Shown piece by piece: positions 1-8,889 of a stretch of DNA of 64,000 bases. Location: positions 3,918,001 through 3,982,000 of the forward strand of contig NZ_CP133319.1 of NCBI RefSeq assembly GCF_038811545.1, in the 5' to 3' direction. Source of the DNA: Rhodoligotrophos sp. CJ14 (GTDB lineage: Bacteria > Pseudomonadota > Alphaproteobacteria > Rhizobiales > Im1). The translations under genes were made by a program, and so were the position numbers. Within the stretch, counting starts at the first letter, position 1. Each line of letters starts with the position of its first letter. The notes under the pieces are model-generated. The model worked only from the letters and a program-made list of their open reading frames with translations. It was not told the origin of the DNA and ran no database searches.

Positions 1-524
1 CTGATCTCTCCCAGCAGATCTCCCTCGCTGGCACGGAGGCCTCGGGCACAGGCAACATGAAGCTGGCCCTCAACGGAGCGCTCACTCTCGGCACGGCCGA
101 TGGCGCCAATGTGGAAATCGCCGAGGAGGTTGGCCCCGACGATATCTTCATTTTTGGCATGAGCGTTGATGAGGTGGCGGCTCTAAACCAGTCCGGCACC
201 TATTCCTCGCGCGAGATTTACCGCAACAACCACCAGCTGCAGGAAGTGATCGATCAGCTCGGCGCAGGCCAGTTCTCCTCGGACCCGGCCCGCTTCTGGC
301 CCATCGTGGACTCCCTTCTGGATGGCAATGATCATTTCCGCCTGCTCGCCGATTTCGATTCCTACTGGCAGGCCCAGCGGCGGGTTGATGCTGCCTGGCG
401 TGACCAGGCGTCATGGATGAGAAAATCGGTCCGTAACATCGCCGGGGCTGGTCGCTTCTCCAGCGACCGTTCCATTTCGGATTACGCCTCACGGATCTGG
501 AACGCACAGTACCTGCCGGCTTAG
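1..524 (+). CDS. glgP: Glycogen phosphorylase, C-terminal part (5' end outside window)
   Basis: Only the last ~174 codons are present; the reading frame is open from base 3, so the gene starts upstream of the window. The encoded EASGTGNMKLALNGALTLG segment is the pyridoxal-phosphate site of alpha-glucan phosphorylases, and the lysine of NMK (codon at 60-62) is the PLP-bearing residue. The following GTADGANVEI and the C-terminal YASRIWN are also family signatures. The enzyme releases glucose-1-phosphate from glycogen by phosphorolysis in the cytoplasm. The ATG at 57 lies inside the catalytic motif and is not a start. No other glycogen gene follows, so any glg operon must lie upstream. Confidence 0.95.
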   Translation, partial: DLSQQISLAGTEASGTGNMKLALNGALTLGTADGANVEIAEEVGPDDIFIFGMSVDEVAALNQSGTYSSREIYRNNHQLQEVIDQLGAGQFSSDPARFWPIVDSLLDGNDHFRLLADFDSYWQAQRRVDAAWRDQASWMRKSVRNIAGAGRFSSDRSISDYASRIWNAQYLPA

Positions 525-634
525 AGATTACATTCAGCCGTTAGATAATTGCATCAGAGCAATTGCGCTTCTTATCCCTGGTGATAGTTTGCAATTCCCA
601 CAAGGGGGGAAACCGCACCACGGAGGAGGGGGCA

Positions 635-1075
635 ATGTTGCGTAAACCAACGGGGCTGGCATTGGCGATAGCGATGGCAGCGAGCGCTGTGAGTGTGCCA
701 GCGCCAGTGAGGGCGAGCGATGCCGGCGATGTGATTGCGGGAATCGCGATCGGTGCGGGCGTCGTGGCACTTGGGGCGGCGGCTGCATCTTCAGCCCAGC
801 GTTACTATAAAGATCCCTATTACGACTATAACCAGGGGCTCTCGCCCGAAGGCAATGCGGTTGCGGCATGCTCTCACAAGACTTGGCGCACCCTCAGCCG
901 CGATGGTGCCAACAAGGTGATCATTAGAAAGGTGAAGGACACCCGGCCGCTTGGAAAGGGCGAATGGCGCGTCAAACTGCGCGTCGAAGCCCGCTATTCC
1001 CGGCGTGACCGCGATGTATTCGACGTGGTCTGCCGCGTCCTCCACGATCGCGTGGTGAAGTTCCGCTATGCCTGA
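635..1075 (+). CDS. Small exported protein of unknown function
   Basis: This 146-residue protein starts at ATG 635, directly after a strong purine-rich ribosome site (GGAGGAGGGG at 622-631). An in-frame upstream ATG at 563 has no such site. Residues 1-26 form a Sec-type signal peptide (basic start, Ala-rich hydrophobic core, ending around VRA-SDA). The mature part has a Gly/Ala-rich hydrophobic stretch (about residues 30-48), possibly a glycine-zipper-like membrane segment, then a charged C-terminal half with one Cys pair (AACSHKTW, DVVCRVL). I do not recognise a named family. Periplasmic or envelope location is inferred from the signal peptide. Confidence 0.75.
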   Translation: MLRKPTGLALAIAMAASAVSVPAPVRASDAGDVIAGIAIGAGVVALGAAAASSAQRYYKDPYYDYNQGLSPEGNAVAACSHKTWRTLSRDGANKVIIRKVKDTRPLGKGEWRVKLRVEARYSRRDRDVFDVVCRVLHDRVVKFRYA

Positions 1076-1258
1076 GGCTGTTCTCGCATAGCTGCCAAAA
1101 CCACAATCTGAGCATCATGAGGTTTACCCCGGGCGGTAATCGTCTCATAAAGAGGCACCGCCGCGCCGGAGCATGATGTTCAGAGCGGCGGCTGTCCGAT
1201 TTGGTCGGTATTTCCCTTTCGGGAACTCAGGCCGAAGCTGCAGCCGCCATGCGGCGGA

Positions 1259-2368
1259 ATGAGATATCTCGTGCCCGCCGATCTGAGCAAGTTCCTGCAA
1301 TCGAAGCTGTTCCGCGTGCTGGCGACCATAGCGGTCGCCGCTGCGGGCGGTAGCCTTTTTGCCTTCTTCAACCTGCCGGCCCCGTGGCTTGCAGGTGCCA
1401 TGGTGGCAACCATGGTCCTGTGCCTCAGCGGCTTCCGGGGCGAGGTGCCCAAGCTCGCAAGCCCCGCTGTATTCGTCCTCCTCGGCCTCTCCATCGGCTC
1501 CAGCGTCGATTGGGAGACACTGTCTCTGATGCGCAGCTGGCCAACGAGCCTTGCCATTTTGGCCGTAACCATGATTGCGGTGACCTTTGCCCTGCAGGCC
1601 TATTATCGCCGCGCCTATGGTTGGGATGATCGGACCAGCTTCTTTGCGGCGGTACCCGGCGCTTTATCGAGCGTGGTCATCTTCGCGGTCGAATATCGGG
1701 CAGATGTCCTGCGCGTCACTGTCGTGCAATGTATCCGTCTTGCTTTCCTGGTTGCCTTTCTGCCGCTCGTGATCACCTGGCTTGCGGTTCCCAGCGGTGC
1801 GGCCATGGAGATGCCTAAGGCCACTCATTCCCTTCAAGACCTGATCATCGTTATTGCGGCCGGTGCGTTGGGCGCCTGGCTGTTTCAGCGACTGCGGATG
1901 CCGGCGGGGATCCTGCTGGGTGCCGCCGCCGCCAATATCGCCCTGCATCTTGGCGGGATTGTCGAAGGCGGATTGCCGCCCTGGCTGCTCGAACCCGCTT
2001 ATGTGGTGCTTGGCGCCGTGATCGGCGCGCGCTTCTCGGGCATGACCCTTGGCATGGTTCGTCAATCGGCTGGCGCGGGAATCAAAGGCTGCCTGCTCGC
2101 ATCCGTGATTGGTGTGATCGGCGCTACCACGACCTCCTGGGTCACCGGCTTGCCCTATCCCGAGACCCTGCTGGCCTTTGCCCCTGGCGGATTGGATGCC
2201 ATGTCGATCATGGCTTTTGCCCTTGGGCTTGATCCCGCCTATGTGGCGGCCCATCAGGTGTTCAGGTTCCTGATGATGACCCTGGCTATGCCGCTGGTTT
2301 CCCTGTGGCTGGGATCGCCCGAGCGATCGAGGGCCAAATCTCCCGCAGCGGACGAAAGCGGCTCGTGA
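1259..2368 (+). CDS. AbrB-family membrane protein
   Basis: A 369-residue polytopic inner-membrane protein with about ten hydrophobic segments in two similar halves. Each half carries the Pro/Gly-rich pattern of the AbrB duplication (PAPWLAGAMVA near residue 40; MPAGILLGAAAANIAL near 220; FAPGGLDAMSIMA near 305). The family is often annotated as 'ammonia monooxygenase' or 'AbrB regulator', names that come from early misannotation; its transport substrate is not established. Length fits the family (350-370). The gene stands alone between the small exported protein and convergent RNase D, 29 bases away. Confidence 0.85.
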   Translation: MRYLVPADLSKFLQSKLFRVLATIAVAAAGGSLFAFFNLPAPWLAGAMVATMVLCLSGFRGEVPKLASPAVFVLLGLSIGSSVDWETLSLMRSWPTSLAILAVTMIAVTFALQAYYRRAYGWDDRTSFFAAVPGALSSVVIFAVEYRADVLRVTVVQCIRLAFLVAFLPLVITWLAVPSGAAMEMPKATHSLQDLIIVIAAGALGAWLFQRLRMPAGILLGAAAANIALHLGGIVEGGLPPWLLEPAYVVLGAVIGARFSGMTLGMVRQSAGAGIKGCLLASVIGVIGATTTSWVTGLPYPETLLAFAPGGLDAMSIMAFALGLDPAYVAAHQVFRFLMMTLAMPLVSLWLGSPERSRAKSPAADESGS

Positions 2369-2397
2369 TCTACCCTTAGGCCCTTGGCGCCGCGAGC

Positions 2398-3588
2398 TTA
2401 TGCGCCCGAAGCCGTATCGAGCACGCGGGTGCGGCCGATTTTTTCCCGGGCCAATATGCGGGCCTCGCCCTTCTCGAAGATGATGCCGAGCTGCCCTCGT
2501 TTGATGCCCAGCGCCACCTCGCCGAATATGGTCCGGCGCCAGCCATGCATGGCTGGGATATCCGCATTGTCGTCAGCCGCAATCGCATCGAGATCGCTGC
2601 TCGAAGCGATCAGCTTCGGAGCGACGCCTTGCGATTGAGCGACCACCTTGAGTGCGAGCCGCAGAATATCGCCGAGCGCACCGCTGCTTTCCCGGGCTGG
2701 AACCTCGTCCGGGCGCGGGATGGATTTGAGATCGGCCGCACGGCCCCGTTCGACTGCCGCAAGCACCGCGGCTCCCATACGGCTGTCGGCAAACCCGCGC
2801 GGCACCGCGCGGAACGAGCGTAAATCCTCGATCGACTTCGGCGCGTGCTGGGCGATTTCCGCAAGCGCATCGTCCTTGAGAATGCGGCTGCGTGGAACGT
2901 TCCGCTCCTGCGCCTCCCGCTCGCGCCAGGCGGCAACCTCCATGAAAATGGCGAGGGTCCGCTTGTCTCTGGCGCGAAACTTCATGCGCCGCCACGCATC
3001 CTCGGGCTCAGTGCGATAAGTCGATTCTGAGGTGAGAATCGCCATTTCCTCGTCCAGCCAGCTCTCGCGGCCGGACGCATCCAGCTTCTTTTTCAGCTTT
3101 TTGTAGACGGTGCGCAAATGGGTGACATCGGCCAGCGCATATTCGAGCTGTTTGGTCGAAAGCGGCCGGCGGCTCCAATCGGTGAAGCGGGAACTCTTGT
3201 CGATGGTCGCTCCGGCAAGCTTCCGCACGATGTTCTCATAGCCCACCTGCTCGCCGAAGCCGCAGACCATGGCTGCGACCTGCGTATCGAAAATCGGCTT
3301 CGGCACCACGCGCGCGAGATAGACGATGATCTCGATGTCTTGACGTGCCGCGTGAAACACCTTGAGCACGCGTTCGTTACGCATCAATTCGAAGAAGGGC
3401 GCAAGATCGAGGCCCTGCGCCAGCGGATCGATAATGACAGCGCGTTTGGCTCCCGCCGCCTGAATGAGACAGAGTTGCGGCCAGAAGGTGGTCTCGCGCA
3501 TGAACTCTGTATCGACGGTGATGAAGTCATCCGTCGCGAATTCGTCGCAAACGGCCTTGAGCTGGTCTGATGTGGTGATGAGTTCCAT
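2398..3588 (-). CDS. rnd: Ribonuclease D
   Basis: 3'-5' exoribonuclease of the DEDDy class that trims tRNA precursors and other structured RNAs. Starting at the ATG read from 3588, the 396-residue protein opens MELITTSDQL, the usual RNase D start; a longer in-frame extension to 3648 has no homologous look. The catalytic residues are visible: D26 and E28 in VDTEF, D84 in HAARQD, and Y150-x3-D154 in YALAD. An HRDC domain follows at roughly residues 200-290. The gene is divergent from aspS, with which it shares a ~190-base control region. Confidence 0.95.
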   Translation of the reverse strand: MELITTSDQLKAVCDEFATDDFITVDTEFMRETTFWPQLCLIQAAGAKRAVIIDPLAQGLDLAPFFELMRNERVLKVFHAARQDIEIIVYLARVVPKPIFDTQVAAMVCGFGEQVGYENIVRKLAGATIDKSSRFTDWSRRPLSTKQLEYALADVTHLRTVYKKLKKKLDASGRESWLDEEMAILTSESTYRTEPEDAWRRMKFRARDKRTLAIFMEVAAWREREAQERNVPRSRILKDDALAEIAQHAPKSIEDLRSFRAVPRGFADSRMGAAVLAAVERGRAADLKSIPRPDEVPARESSGALGDILRLALKVVAQSQGVAPKLIASSSDLDAIAADDNADIPAMHGWRRTIFGEVALGIKRGQLGIIFEKGEARILAREKIGRTRVLDTASGA

Positions 3589-3781
3589 GGACTTATCTAA
3601 GATGCGGCGAGTCTCCGCCCCATTCAAGCACTTTGGCGCTATACACAAGCTTCTGACCTACGCGTAAGCCTGGCCTCTTGCCTTGACAAAGCCCGGGCAC
3701 CATGCGCTTTTCCGCGAGCAAATGGACCAGTTCGCGGGCGAGGCTCAAGAGCCTGCGAAAGAAGCTTCGGACGGGCAGCTC

Positions 3782-5569
3782 ATGCACTTATATCGGACTC
3801 ATACCTGTGGAGCGCTGCGCGAGAGCGATATCGGCGCGCAAACCCGCCTTTCCGGCTGGGTGCATCGGGTGCGCGACCATGGCGGGCTGCTCTTCATTGA
3901 CCTGCGCGATCACTATGGGATCACCCAGATCGTGGCCGATCCGGATTCGCCCGCATTCGCCCAGGCGGAACGGCTTCGGGCCGAATGGGTGGTCCGCATC
4001 GATGGCACTGTGCGCGAGCGTCCGGGCGATACCAAGAATGCGGCCATTGCCACTGGCCAGGTCGAGGTTTTTGCAACCGCGATCGAGGTTCTGTCGTCCG
4101 CCGAGGATCTGCCGCTGCCCGTCTTTGGCGATGCCGAATACCCGGAAGAGACCCGGCTCAAATACCGCTTCCTCGACCTTCGCCGCGAACGCATCCATCG
4201 CAACATCGTCAAGCGCAGCCAGATCATTTCCTGGATAAGGCGGCGCATGACCGATATCGGCTTCACTGAGTTCCAGACGCCGATCCTGACCGCATCGAGC
4301 CCCGAGGGCGCCCGCGACTTCCTGGTCCCCTCGCGTTTGCATCCTGGCAAGTTCTACGCGCTGCCCCAGGCGCCCCAGCAGTTCAAGCAGCTGCTGATGA
4401 TCGCCGGCTTCGATCGCTATTTCCAGATCGCTCCCTGCTTTCGTGACGAGGATGCCCGTGCCGACCGGTCCCCGGGCGAGTTCTACCAGCTCGATCTCGA
4501 GATGAGCTTCGTCACCCAGGAGGATGTGTTTCAGGCCGTCGAGCCGGTCCTGCGCGATCTCTTCGCGGAATTCGGTGGCGGACGTCCCGTCACCCAGGCT
4601 TTCCCGCGCATCCCCTATGCGGAAGCCATGCGCAAATATGGATCCGACAAGCCCGATCTCCGCAATCCCATCACCATGGAAGCCGTCACCGACCAGTTCG
4701 CCGGCTCGGGCTTTAAGGTCTTCGCCAACATGATAGCCAGCGACCCGACCGTCGAGGTCTGGGCAATCCCGGCCAAGGGTGGTGGCAGCCGCGCATTCTG
4801 CGACCGGATGAACGCCTGGGCACAAGGCGAGGGCCAGCCGGGGCTCGGCTACATCTTCTGGCGCGAGGGCGAGGAAGGTGGCGCAGGCCCGATCGCCAAG
4901 AACATCGGCCCTGAGCGTGCGGAAGCCATCCGTGGCAAGCTTGGTCTTGGCGTCGGCGACGCCGCCTTCTTCGTGGCGGGCAAGCCCAAGCTGTTCGCGA
5001 GCTTTGCATCCGCCGCGCGCAACAAGATCGGCCGTGAGCTGAACCTGGTCGATTTGGACCGGTTTGCCTTCTGCTGGATCGTTGATTTCCCGATGTTCGA
5101 GTGGAACGAGGAGGAGCAGAAGGTCGACTTCTCTCACAACCCCTTCTCCATGCCTCAGGGCGAGCTGGAGGCGCTCAACACCCAGGATCCGCTCACCATC
5201 AAGGCCTTCCAGTATGATGTTGTGTGCAACGGTATCGAGCTCTCTTCGGGCGCGATCCGGAACCATAAGCCGGAGATCATGCGGAAAGCCTTCGAGATTG
5301 CCGGCTATGATCAGAGCGTGCTTGAGCAGAAATTCGGCGGCATGCTGCGCGCTTTGCAGTATGGCGCACCGCCCCATGGTGGAATCGCACCCGGCATCGA
5401 CCGCATGGTCATGTTGCTCTGTGGTGAGGAGAACTTGCGCGAGGTCGTTGCCTTCCCCATGAACCAGAAGGGCGAAGACCTGTTGATGGGCGCGCCCTCC
5501 GACGTCACCGCCAAGCAGCTTCGGGAGCTTCACATCAGGCTCAATCTTCCGCGCGAACAGGGCAGCTGA
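3782..5569 (+). CDS. aspS: Aspartyl-tRNA synthetase, probably non-discriminating
   Basis: A 595-residue class II synthetase charging tRNA(Asp). ATG 3782 is chosen because it gives the standard [10 protein letters not shown] opening; upstream in-frame codons encode an unrelated extension. The N-terminal OB-fold anticodon domain (about 1-110) is followed by motif 1 ([11 protein letters not shown]), motif 2 ([15 protein letters not shown], near 220) and motif 3 ([10 protein letters not shown], near 535), with the bacterial GAD insertion between motifs 2 and 3. The anticodon domain has RDHGG, with His33 at the position linked in Pseudomonas to non-discriminating AspRS, which also charges tRNA(Asn) and works with GatCAB; E. 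coli has Leu there. That inference needs GatCAB and AsnRS presence elsewhere in the genome. Confidence 0.97.
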   Translation: MHLYRTHTCGALRESDIGAQTRLSGWVHRVRDHGGLLFIDLRDHYGITQIVADPDSPAFAQAERLRAEWVVRIDGTVRERPGDTKNAAIATGQVEVFATAIEVLSSAEDLPLPVFGDAEYPEETRLKYRFLDLRRERIHRNIVKRSQIISWIRRRMTDIGFTEFQTPILTASSPEGARDFLVPSRLHPGKFYALPQAPQQFKQLLMIAGFDRYFQIAPCFRDEDARADRSPGEFYQLDLEMSFVTQEDVFQAVEPVLRDLFAEFGGGRPVTQAFPRIPYAEAMRKYGSDKPDLRNPITMEAVTDQFAGSGFKVFANMIASDPTVEVWAIPAKGGGSRAFCDRMNAWAQGEGQPGLGYIFWREGEEGGAGPIAKNIGPERAEAIRGKLGLGVGDAAFFVAGKPKLFASFASAARNKIGRELNLVDLDRFAFCWIVDFPMFEWNEEEQKVDFSHNPFSMPQGELEALNTQDPLTIKAFQYDVVCNGIELSSGAIRNHKPEIMRKAFEIAGYDQSVLEQKFGGMLRALQYGAPPHGGIAPGIDRMVMLLCGEENLREVVAFPMNQKGEDLLMGAPSDVTAKQLRELHIRLNLPREQGS

Positions 5570-5650
5570 GGGGGAGTGCCACACCTCTCCCGGTCCTGTT
5601 GACCTATCGATTTCGACACGCAATGATTGCGTCTATCGGAAGGGACGCGC

Positions 5651-6760
5651 ATGATCATATCTCACGTCGTGAGTGAGTGGCGGGACCAGCTTGCGGCCTC
5701 GTTGAATGACATGCGCGCTTTCAACAAGCGCATGAAACGCAGGTTTCGCAACAGCGCCGGCGGCACGGCACTTCGCGTTGCGAGTCGGCGCCTTGCCATT
5801 CGCCGCGCGGCAGCCGAGCTGAGCCCCATCAGAACCTTGCCCGCCATTGCTGCCGACGCGGTAACCGTTGTGGCCTGCATGCGCGATGAGGCGCTTCGCT
5901 TGCCGGATTTCCTCCGTCACTACCGCGGCCTTGGGGCGGCTCGCTTCATCCTGATCGACAATGGTTCGAAGGACGCCAGCCGCGATATTGCTCTTGAGGC
6001 CGCGGATGTCGAGCTGCTTCGGGCCGATGGCAGTTATGCCGGCTCGATGTTCGGCATGGATTGGGTCATGGCCGCCATAGGGCGCTCAGGGTTTGGACGC
6101 TGGTATGTCGTGGCGGATATCGACGAGCTGCTGGTCTATGATGGCTGTGAGCAGCACACGCTTGCCGAGCTCGCAAATTGGTTGAGGAGCCATGGACGCC
6201 TGGCCCTGCCAGCCATGATGCTGGACATGTACGGGCCCTTGCCGATCGCCAAGACGCATCTTTTGCCAGGCGCTTCGATGATCGATGCTTGCCCCTTCTT
6301 TGACACCGACTATTCGGCTGATGAAACCGAAGGTCAGAGCCCAGATGCCCGGCAGCGGTTTATCTACTATCGCGGCGGGCCGCGCCTGCGGACCTTTTCC
6401 ACACCGGACCGACCCTTTCAAGGCAAGCTCGCGAAAACGCCCTTCATGCGCTGGGACGCGAATGCCCTTTATCTTGATCCGCACATTGCCTTTCCCTATG
6501 AGCGCAACTTTCTCCCCACGCGCGGCTGTCTCCTGCACTTCAAGTTTATCGAAGACTTCCATCAGCGTGCGCTCGCCGCGATTGACCATGGCGAGCACTG
6601 GAACGGATCGCTGGAATATCGCCGGTATCGCGAAGTGATAGAGCAAGATCCGGAGCTCACCCTGTTCCATCACGGCTCCGGCCGCTATCGCGGCTCCCGG
6701 AGTCTCGTTGATGCCGGCTTGATGCCGGCCGTTGCCTGGGACGCACGGTCGACCGGCTGA
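5651..6760 (+). CDS. Family 2-type glycosyltransferase (Glyco_tranf_2_4)
   Basis: This 369-residue protein starts at ATG 5651 behind GGAAGGGA (5638-5645); a TTG at 5627 is less likely. After a basic N-terminal ~65 residues, the GT-A fold begins at VVACMRDEALRLPDFLRHY and continues with FILIDNGSKDAS. The metal-binding DxD is seen as VVADIDELLVY. This pattern matches the bacterial 'glycosyltransferase family 2 protein' group that carries a CMRDE motif and acts on surface polysaccharide or glycolipid. The acceptor is unknown. The gene stands alone, convergent with the BcsS-like gene at 6860. Confidence 0.8.
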   Translation: MIISHVVSEWRDQLAASLNDMRAFNKRMKRRFRNSAGGTALRVASRRLAIRRAAAELSPIRTLPAIAADAVTVVACMRDEALRLPDFLRHYRGLGAARFILIDNGSKDASRDIALEAADVELLRADGSYAGSMFGMDWVMAAIGRSGFGRWYVVADIDELLVYDGCEQHTLAELANWLRSHGRLALPAMMLDMYGPLPIAKTHLLPGASMIDACPFFDTDYSADETEGQSPDARQRFIYYRGGPRLRTFSTPDRPFQGKLAKTPFMRWDANALYLDPHIAFPYERNFLPTRGCLLHFKFIEDFHQRALAAIDHGEHWNGSLEYRRYREVIEQDPELTLFHHGSGRYRGSRSLVDAGLMPAVAWDARSTG

Positions 6761-6859
6761 TGACCTGCGCGGCGACCCGATGCATAAGCATTGTCGCGAA
6801 GGTGAGCTTCCGACCGCCCGCTTGAGCCGGTCCTCCCAGAACAGGGTGTGCTTGGCGGC

Positions 6860-7747
6860 TCAAAATCGGAAATTGACGTGGACAGCGCCATAAGCTTCCG
6901 GTTCGCGAAGCTCGATATCCATCTGTCCGCCAGCCTCCGCACCGAGATAGGTGGCTTCGGCCCCCCATCGGCTCAGGTCAAGCCCGCTGAGAAACAGGCC
7001 GGCGCGGCCGTAATTGTAATCTCTGCCCCCGAAAGCCGCGAGATCGGCACCGGCCTCGAGCCCCGAAGGCCACCGGTAGCGGGGCCTGAATTGCGCCCAG
7101 TACTCCTCAACGCCCGTGACATAGCTGCCGTTGAACCCCATCCCCCATCCGCCCAGGGGCGATCCTATCGCTCCATCGGCCGCCACCTTGAGATCGTAAT
7201 GATCCCCGGCCAGAGGTGAGCGTGGATCATCGGGCGAAAGGCTGTAACGGCGGTAGGAGGCGCCGATGAACAGCGCAAGCCGCCCCAATTCCGAGCCGAC
7301 CTGATAGCCGCTCTCGATCTCGAGCGCATAGGCCTGCGCATTGATGATGACACCCTTGATGGGTGGCGCCACCACATTGGGATCGATGAGGTCCGTCTTG
7401 TAGTCGAACGCAAATGTTTTCGCCCAGCCACGAATGATCGGGCCTGTCTCGTCGAATGTGCCGAAGGGAAGGGCGATGACCCCTTGATAGGCGAACAGCC
7501 CCGTATTGCTCGCCCCCGCGCCGCTCAGCGCATAATATTCGCCCGCCTCTGCAACAATCGATGCTTCAAGCAAGAAACTGACGGCCACCGAAATTGCGGC
7601 CTTCTTCTGCAGAAGTTCTGTTGCAAGCAAATATAGAGCAGCAGGCGTAGACAGTCTTGCCACGTCACGATCTCCGGTGCTGCAATGTGTGTCGGGTGGC
7701 AGTTTTTGCGAAAAATTGAGTAAAATTCTACATGTTATTTTAAGCAT
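6860..7747 (-). CDS. BcsS-like cellulose biosynthesis protein (probable outer-membrane beta protein)
   Basis: A 295-residue protein with a hydrophobic stretch near residues 48-66 (KKAAISVAVSFLLEASIVA) that looks like a signal peptide, so the true start is probably an internal GTG or TTG after 7747. The mature part is rich in alternating aromatic and glycine residues (AYQGVIALPFG, SGYQVGSELGRLALFIGAS, YSLSPDDPRSPLAG) and ends in FRF, as in outer-membrane beta-barrels. The pattern resembles BcsS (PF17036), a protein of alphaproteobacterial cellulose loci. No bcsA, bcsB or bcsC is present here, so the BcsS label rests on overall resemblance only. Confidence 0.55.
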   Translation of the reverse strand: MLKITCRILLNFSQKLPPDTHCSTGDRDVARLSTPAALYLLATELLQKKAAISVAVSFLLEASIVAEAGEYYALSGAGASNTGLFAYQGVIALPFGTFDETGPIIRGWAKTFAFDYKTDLIDPNVVAPPIKGVIINAQAYALEIESGYQVGSELGRLALFIGASYRRYSLSPDDPRSPLAGDHYDLKVAADGAIGSPLGGWGMGFNGSYVTGVEEYWAQFRPRYRWPSGLEAGADLAAFGGRDYNYGRAGLFLSGLDLSRWGAEATYLGAEAGGQMDIELREPEAYGAVHVNFRF

Positions 7748-8081
7748 TGCGCTGAAGTCGAACTGCGTGTGGAAAAGAAAGATCCGACTCCAGATCTTGA
7801 CTTATGTCAGAGTACTGACATTCTGTATCTGGAGGTGTTGTTTGGCGGCCTGACCTGTCCGACGGGAAGATGAGGTCTTCCGGGGAGACATCGGCAGTGG
7901 GAGGTTCGCCCGCCAATATGTTCCGATCTCCCCCCTTTGACCGATGTGCGGAAGGGCGGATTTGGACTTTTGGCCGGTCGGTCGGGCTCATCGCCGGCAC
8001 GGCGCCATGACTCGCCAACAGCCTGCTCCGGGTGTTAGATGGCGTTGCCGTTTCCCGGGTGGGACGAGTGGAGCGTGACCA
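7748..8081. other. Intergenic region between divergent genes
   Basis: This 334-base gap separates the BcsS-like gene (minus) from the small membrane protein gene (plus). Apart from the dyad at 7805-7820 I see no gene-like frame, RNA or repeat in it. Long open frames crossing it on the minus strand have no family resemblance. Confidence 0.5.
7805..7820. promoter_or_regulatory. Candidate operator: inverted repeat TGTCAG-N4-CTGACA
   Basis: A 6+6 base perfect dyad with a four-base spacer (AGTA) lies 58 bases upstream of the BcsS-like frame and about 260 bases before the gene at 8082. Its symmetry suits a dimeric regulator. No regulator gene is adjacent and I do not recognise the site. Confidence 0.3.
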
Positions 8082-8618
8082 ATGAGGGGGATTGATCCGG
8101 CGCGGCCCGGAGACCGTCTGGATACAGCAATACGCCACGCGCGGCTGGCGCAGGCTGACCATTTGAACGCGATCTTCGACATACGCGATGCTAAGCATCT
8201 GCGTCTGGCGACGCTTCAGGCGGAGCTGGCTGAAATCGCAGCGGGATCCGAGCCTGCGGCGGCCTTGTTCGATCTTGCGCTCACTCAAGGCGAGCCGCCC
8301 CGCCTCTGGGTGGACGCCACCAGCTATGTCGTGATGGATCCCGACCCCCGCACCTATCGCTTCCTGCGGGAGGGCCAGGACACCCGGGAGGTTCTGCTTG
8401 AGACCCGCGACCGCGCCGAAATCATCGAGCAGATCACACAATATATGGCGCACAGAATCGTTGAGCGCGAGCGCCAGCTCGTGCCCCGCCCCGAACCTGT
8501 CATAAACATTAAGGGATATAATGCCCTAACCCTGGCTGCCGCTTGGTTCGGTGGCCTGATTTTCGGGGTCATCCTGCTGCTCACGGCCGGCCTTATCCTT
8601 GGTTTTCTGCGGCTTTGA
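8082..8618 (+). CDS. Small membrane-anchored protein of unknown function
   Basis: A 178-residue protein that is mostly soluble and ends in one clear transmembrane segment (about residues 148-175, TLAAAWFGGLIFGVILLLTA). The soluble part is charged and helical at the start (HARLAQADHLNAIFDIRDAK). It then has a compact segment (LWVDATSYVVMDPDPRTYRFL, split here only by eye) and a helix leading to the membrane. I do not recognise the family. The tail-anchored layout suggests a cytoplasmic domain at the inner membrane. It is the last gene before the sphingolipid operon, 271 bases upstream on the same strand; a functional link is possible but unsupported. Confidence 0.7.
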   Translation: MRGIDPARPGDRLDTAIRHARLAQADHLNAIFDIRDAKHLRLATLQAELAEIAAGSEPAAALFDLALTQGEPPRLWVDATSYVVMDPDPRTYRFLREGQDTREVLLETRDRAEIIEQITQYMAHRIVERERQLVPRPEPVINIKGYNALTLAAAWFGGLIFGVILLLTAGLILGFLRL

Positions 8619-8767
8619 GCAGTTATGCAGGAACGCGTTCCGCACCTTAGCGAAATCGTAACATTCTGAAACACCTTTTGATTTGGTGAAGAATCTGCTC
8701 CTTGGTACCTATTGCATGGCCCACGAGCGGGGGGTCCTTAACAGTCCATTACGCCTTTTCGAGCAAT

Positions 8768-8787
8768 TGTTCGGAAACCTGTTCGGA
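8768..8787. promoter_or_regulatory. Direct repeat TGTTCGGA x2, 12-base period, upstream of the ceramide operon
   Basis: Two identical octamers (8768-8775 and 8780-8787) separated by AACC lie about 100 bases upstream of the acyl-AMP ligase start. Direct repeats at 10-12 base spacing are typical of tandem response-regulator binding on one helix face. No regulator can be assigned from the sequence. Confidence 0.3.
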
Positions 8788-8889
8788 CGTGTGAGTGTCG
8801 GTAAGTCCGGCGTGTTTGCTGCACGTTCGTAACAGGGAGCGGGGCAAGACGAGACGGGAAGTGAGGTACCGGAGAGCGCCTGCTCTTCG

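Noticed and set aside
1259-2368. Label 'AbrB transcriptional regulator' or 'ammonia monooxygenase'
   Set aside because: The protein is wholly polytopic with no DNA-binding or metal-site motif.
3682-3687. TTGACA as an aspS -35 box
   Set aside because: No -10-like hexamer lies at 16-18 bases downstream.
3788-5623. 611-residue open frame on the minus strand over aspS
   Set aside because: It is exactly antisense to a fully conserved aspS and shows no family motif; long antisense frames are expected in GC-rich genes.
7740-8453. 237-residue minus-strand frame across 7748-8081 and the start of the gene at 8082
   Set aside because: No homologous look, overlaps the better supported + strand membrane protein gene.
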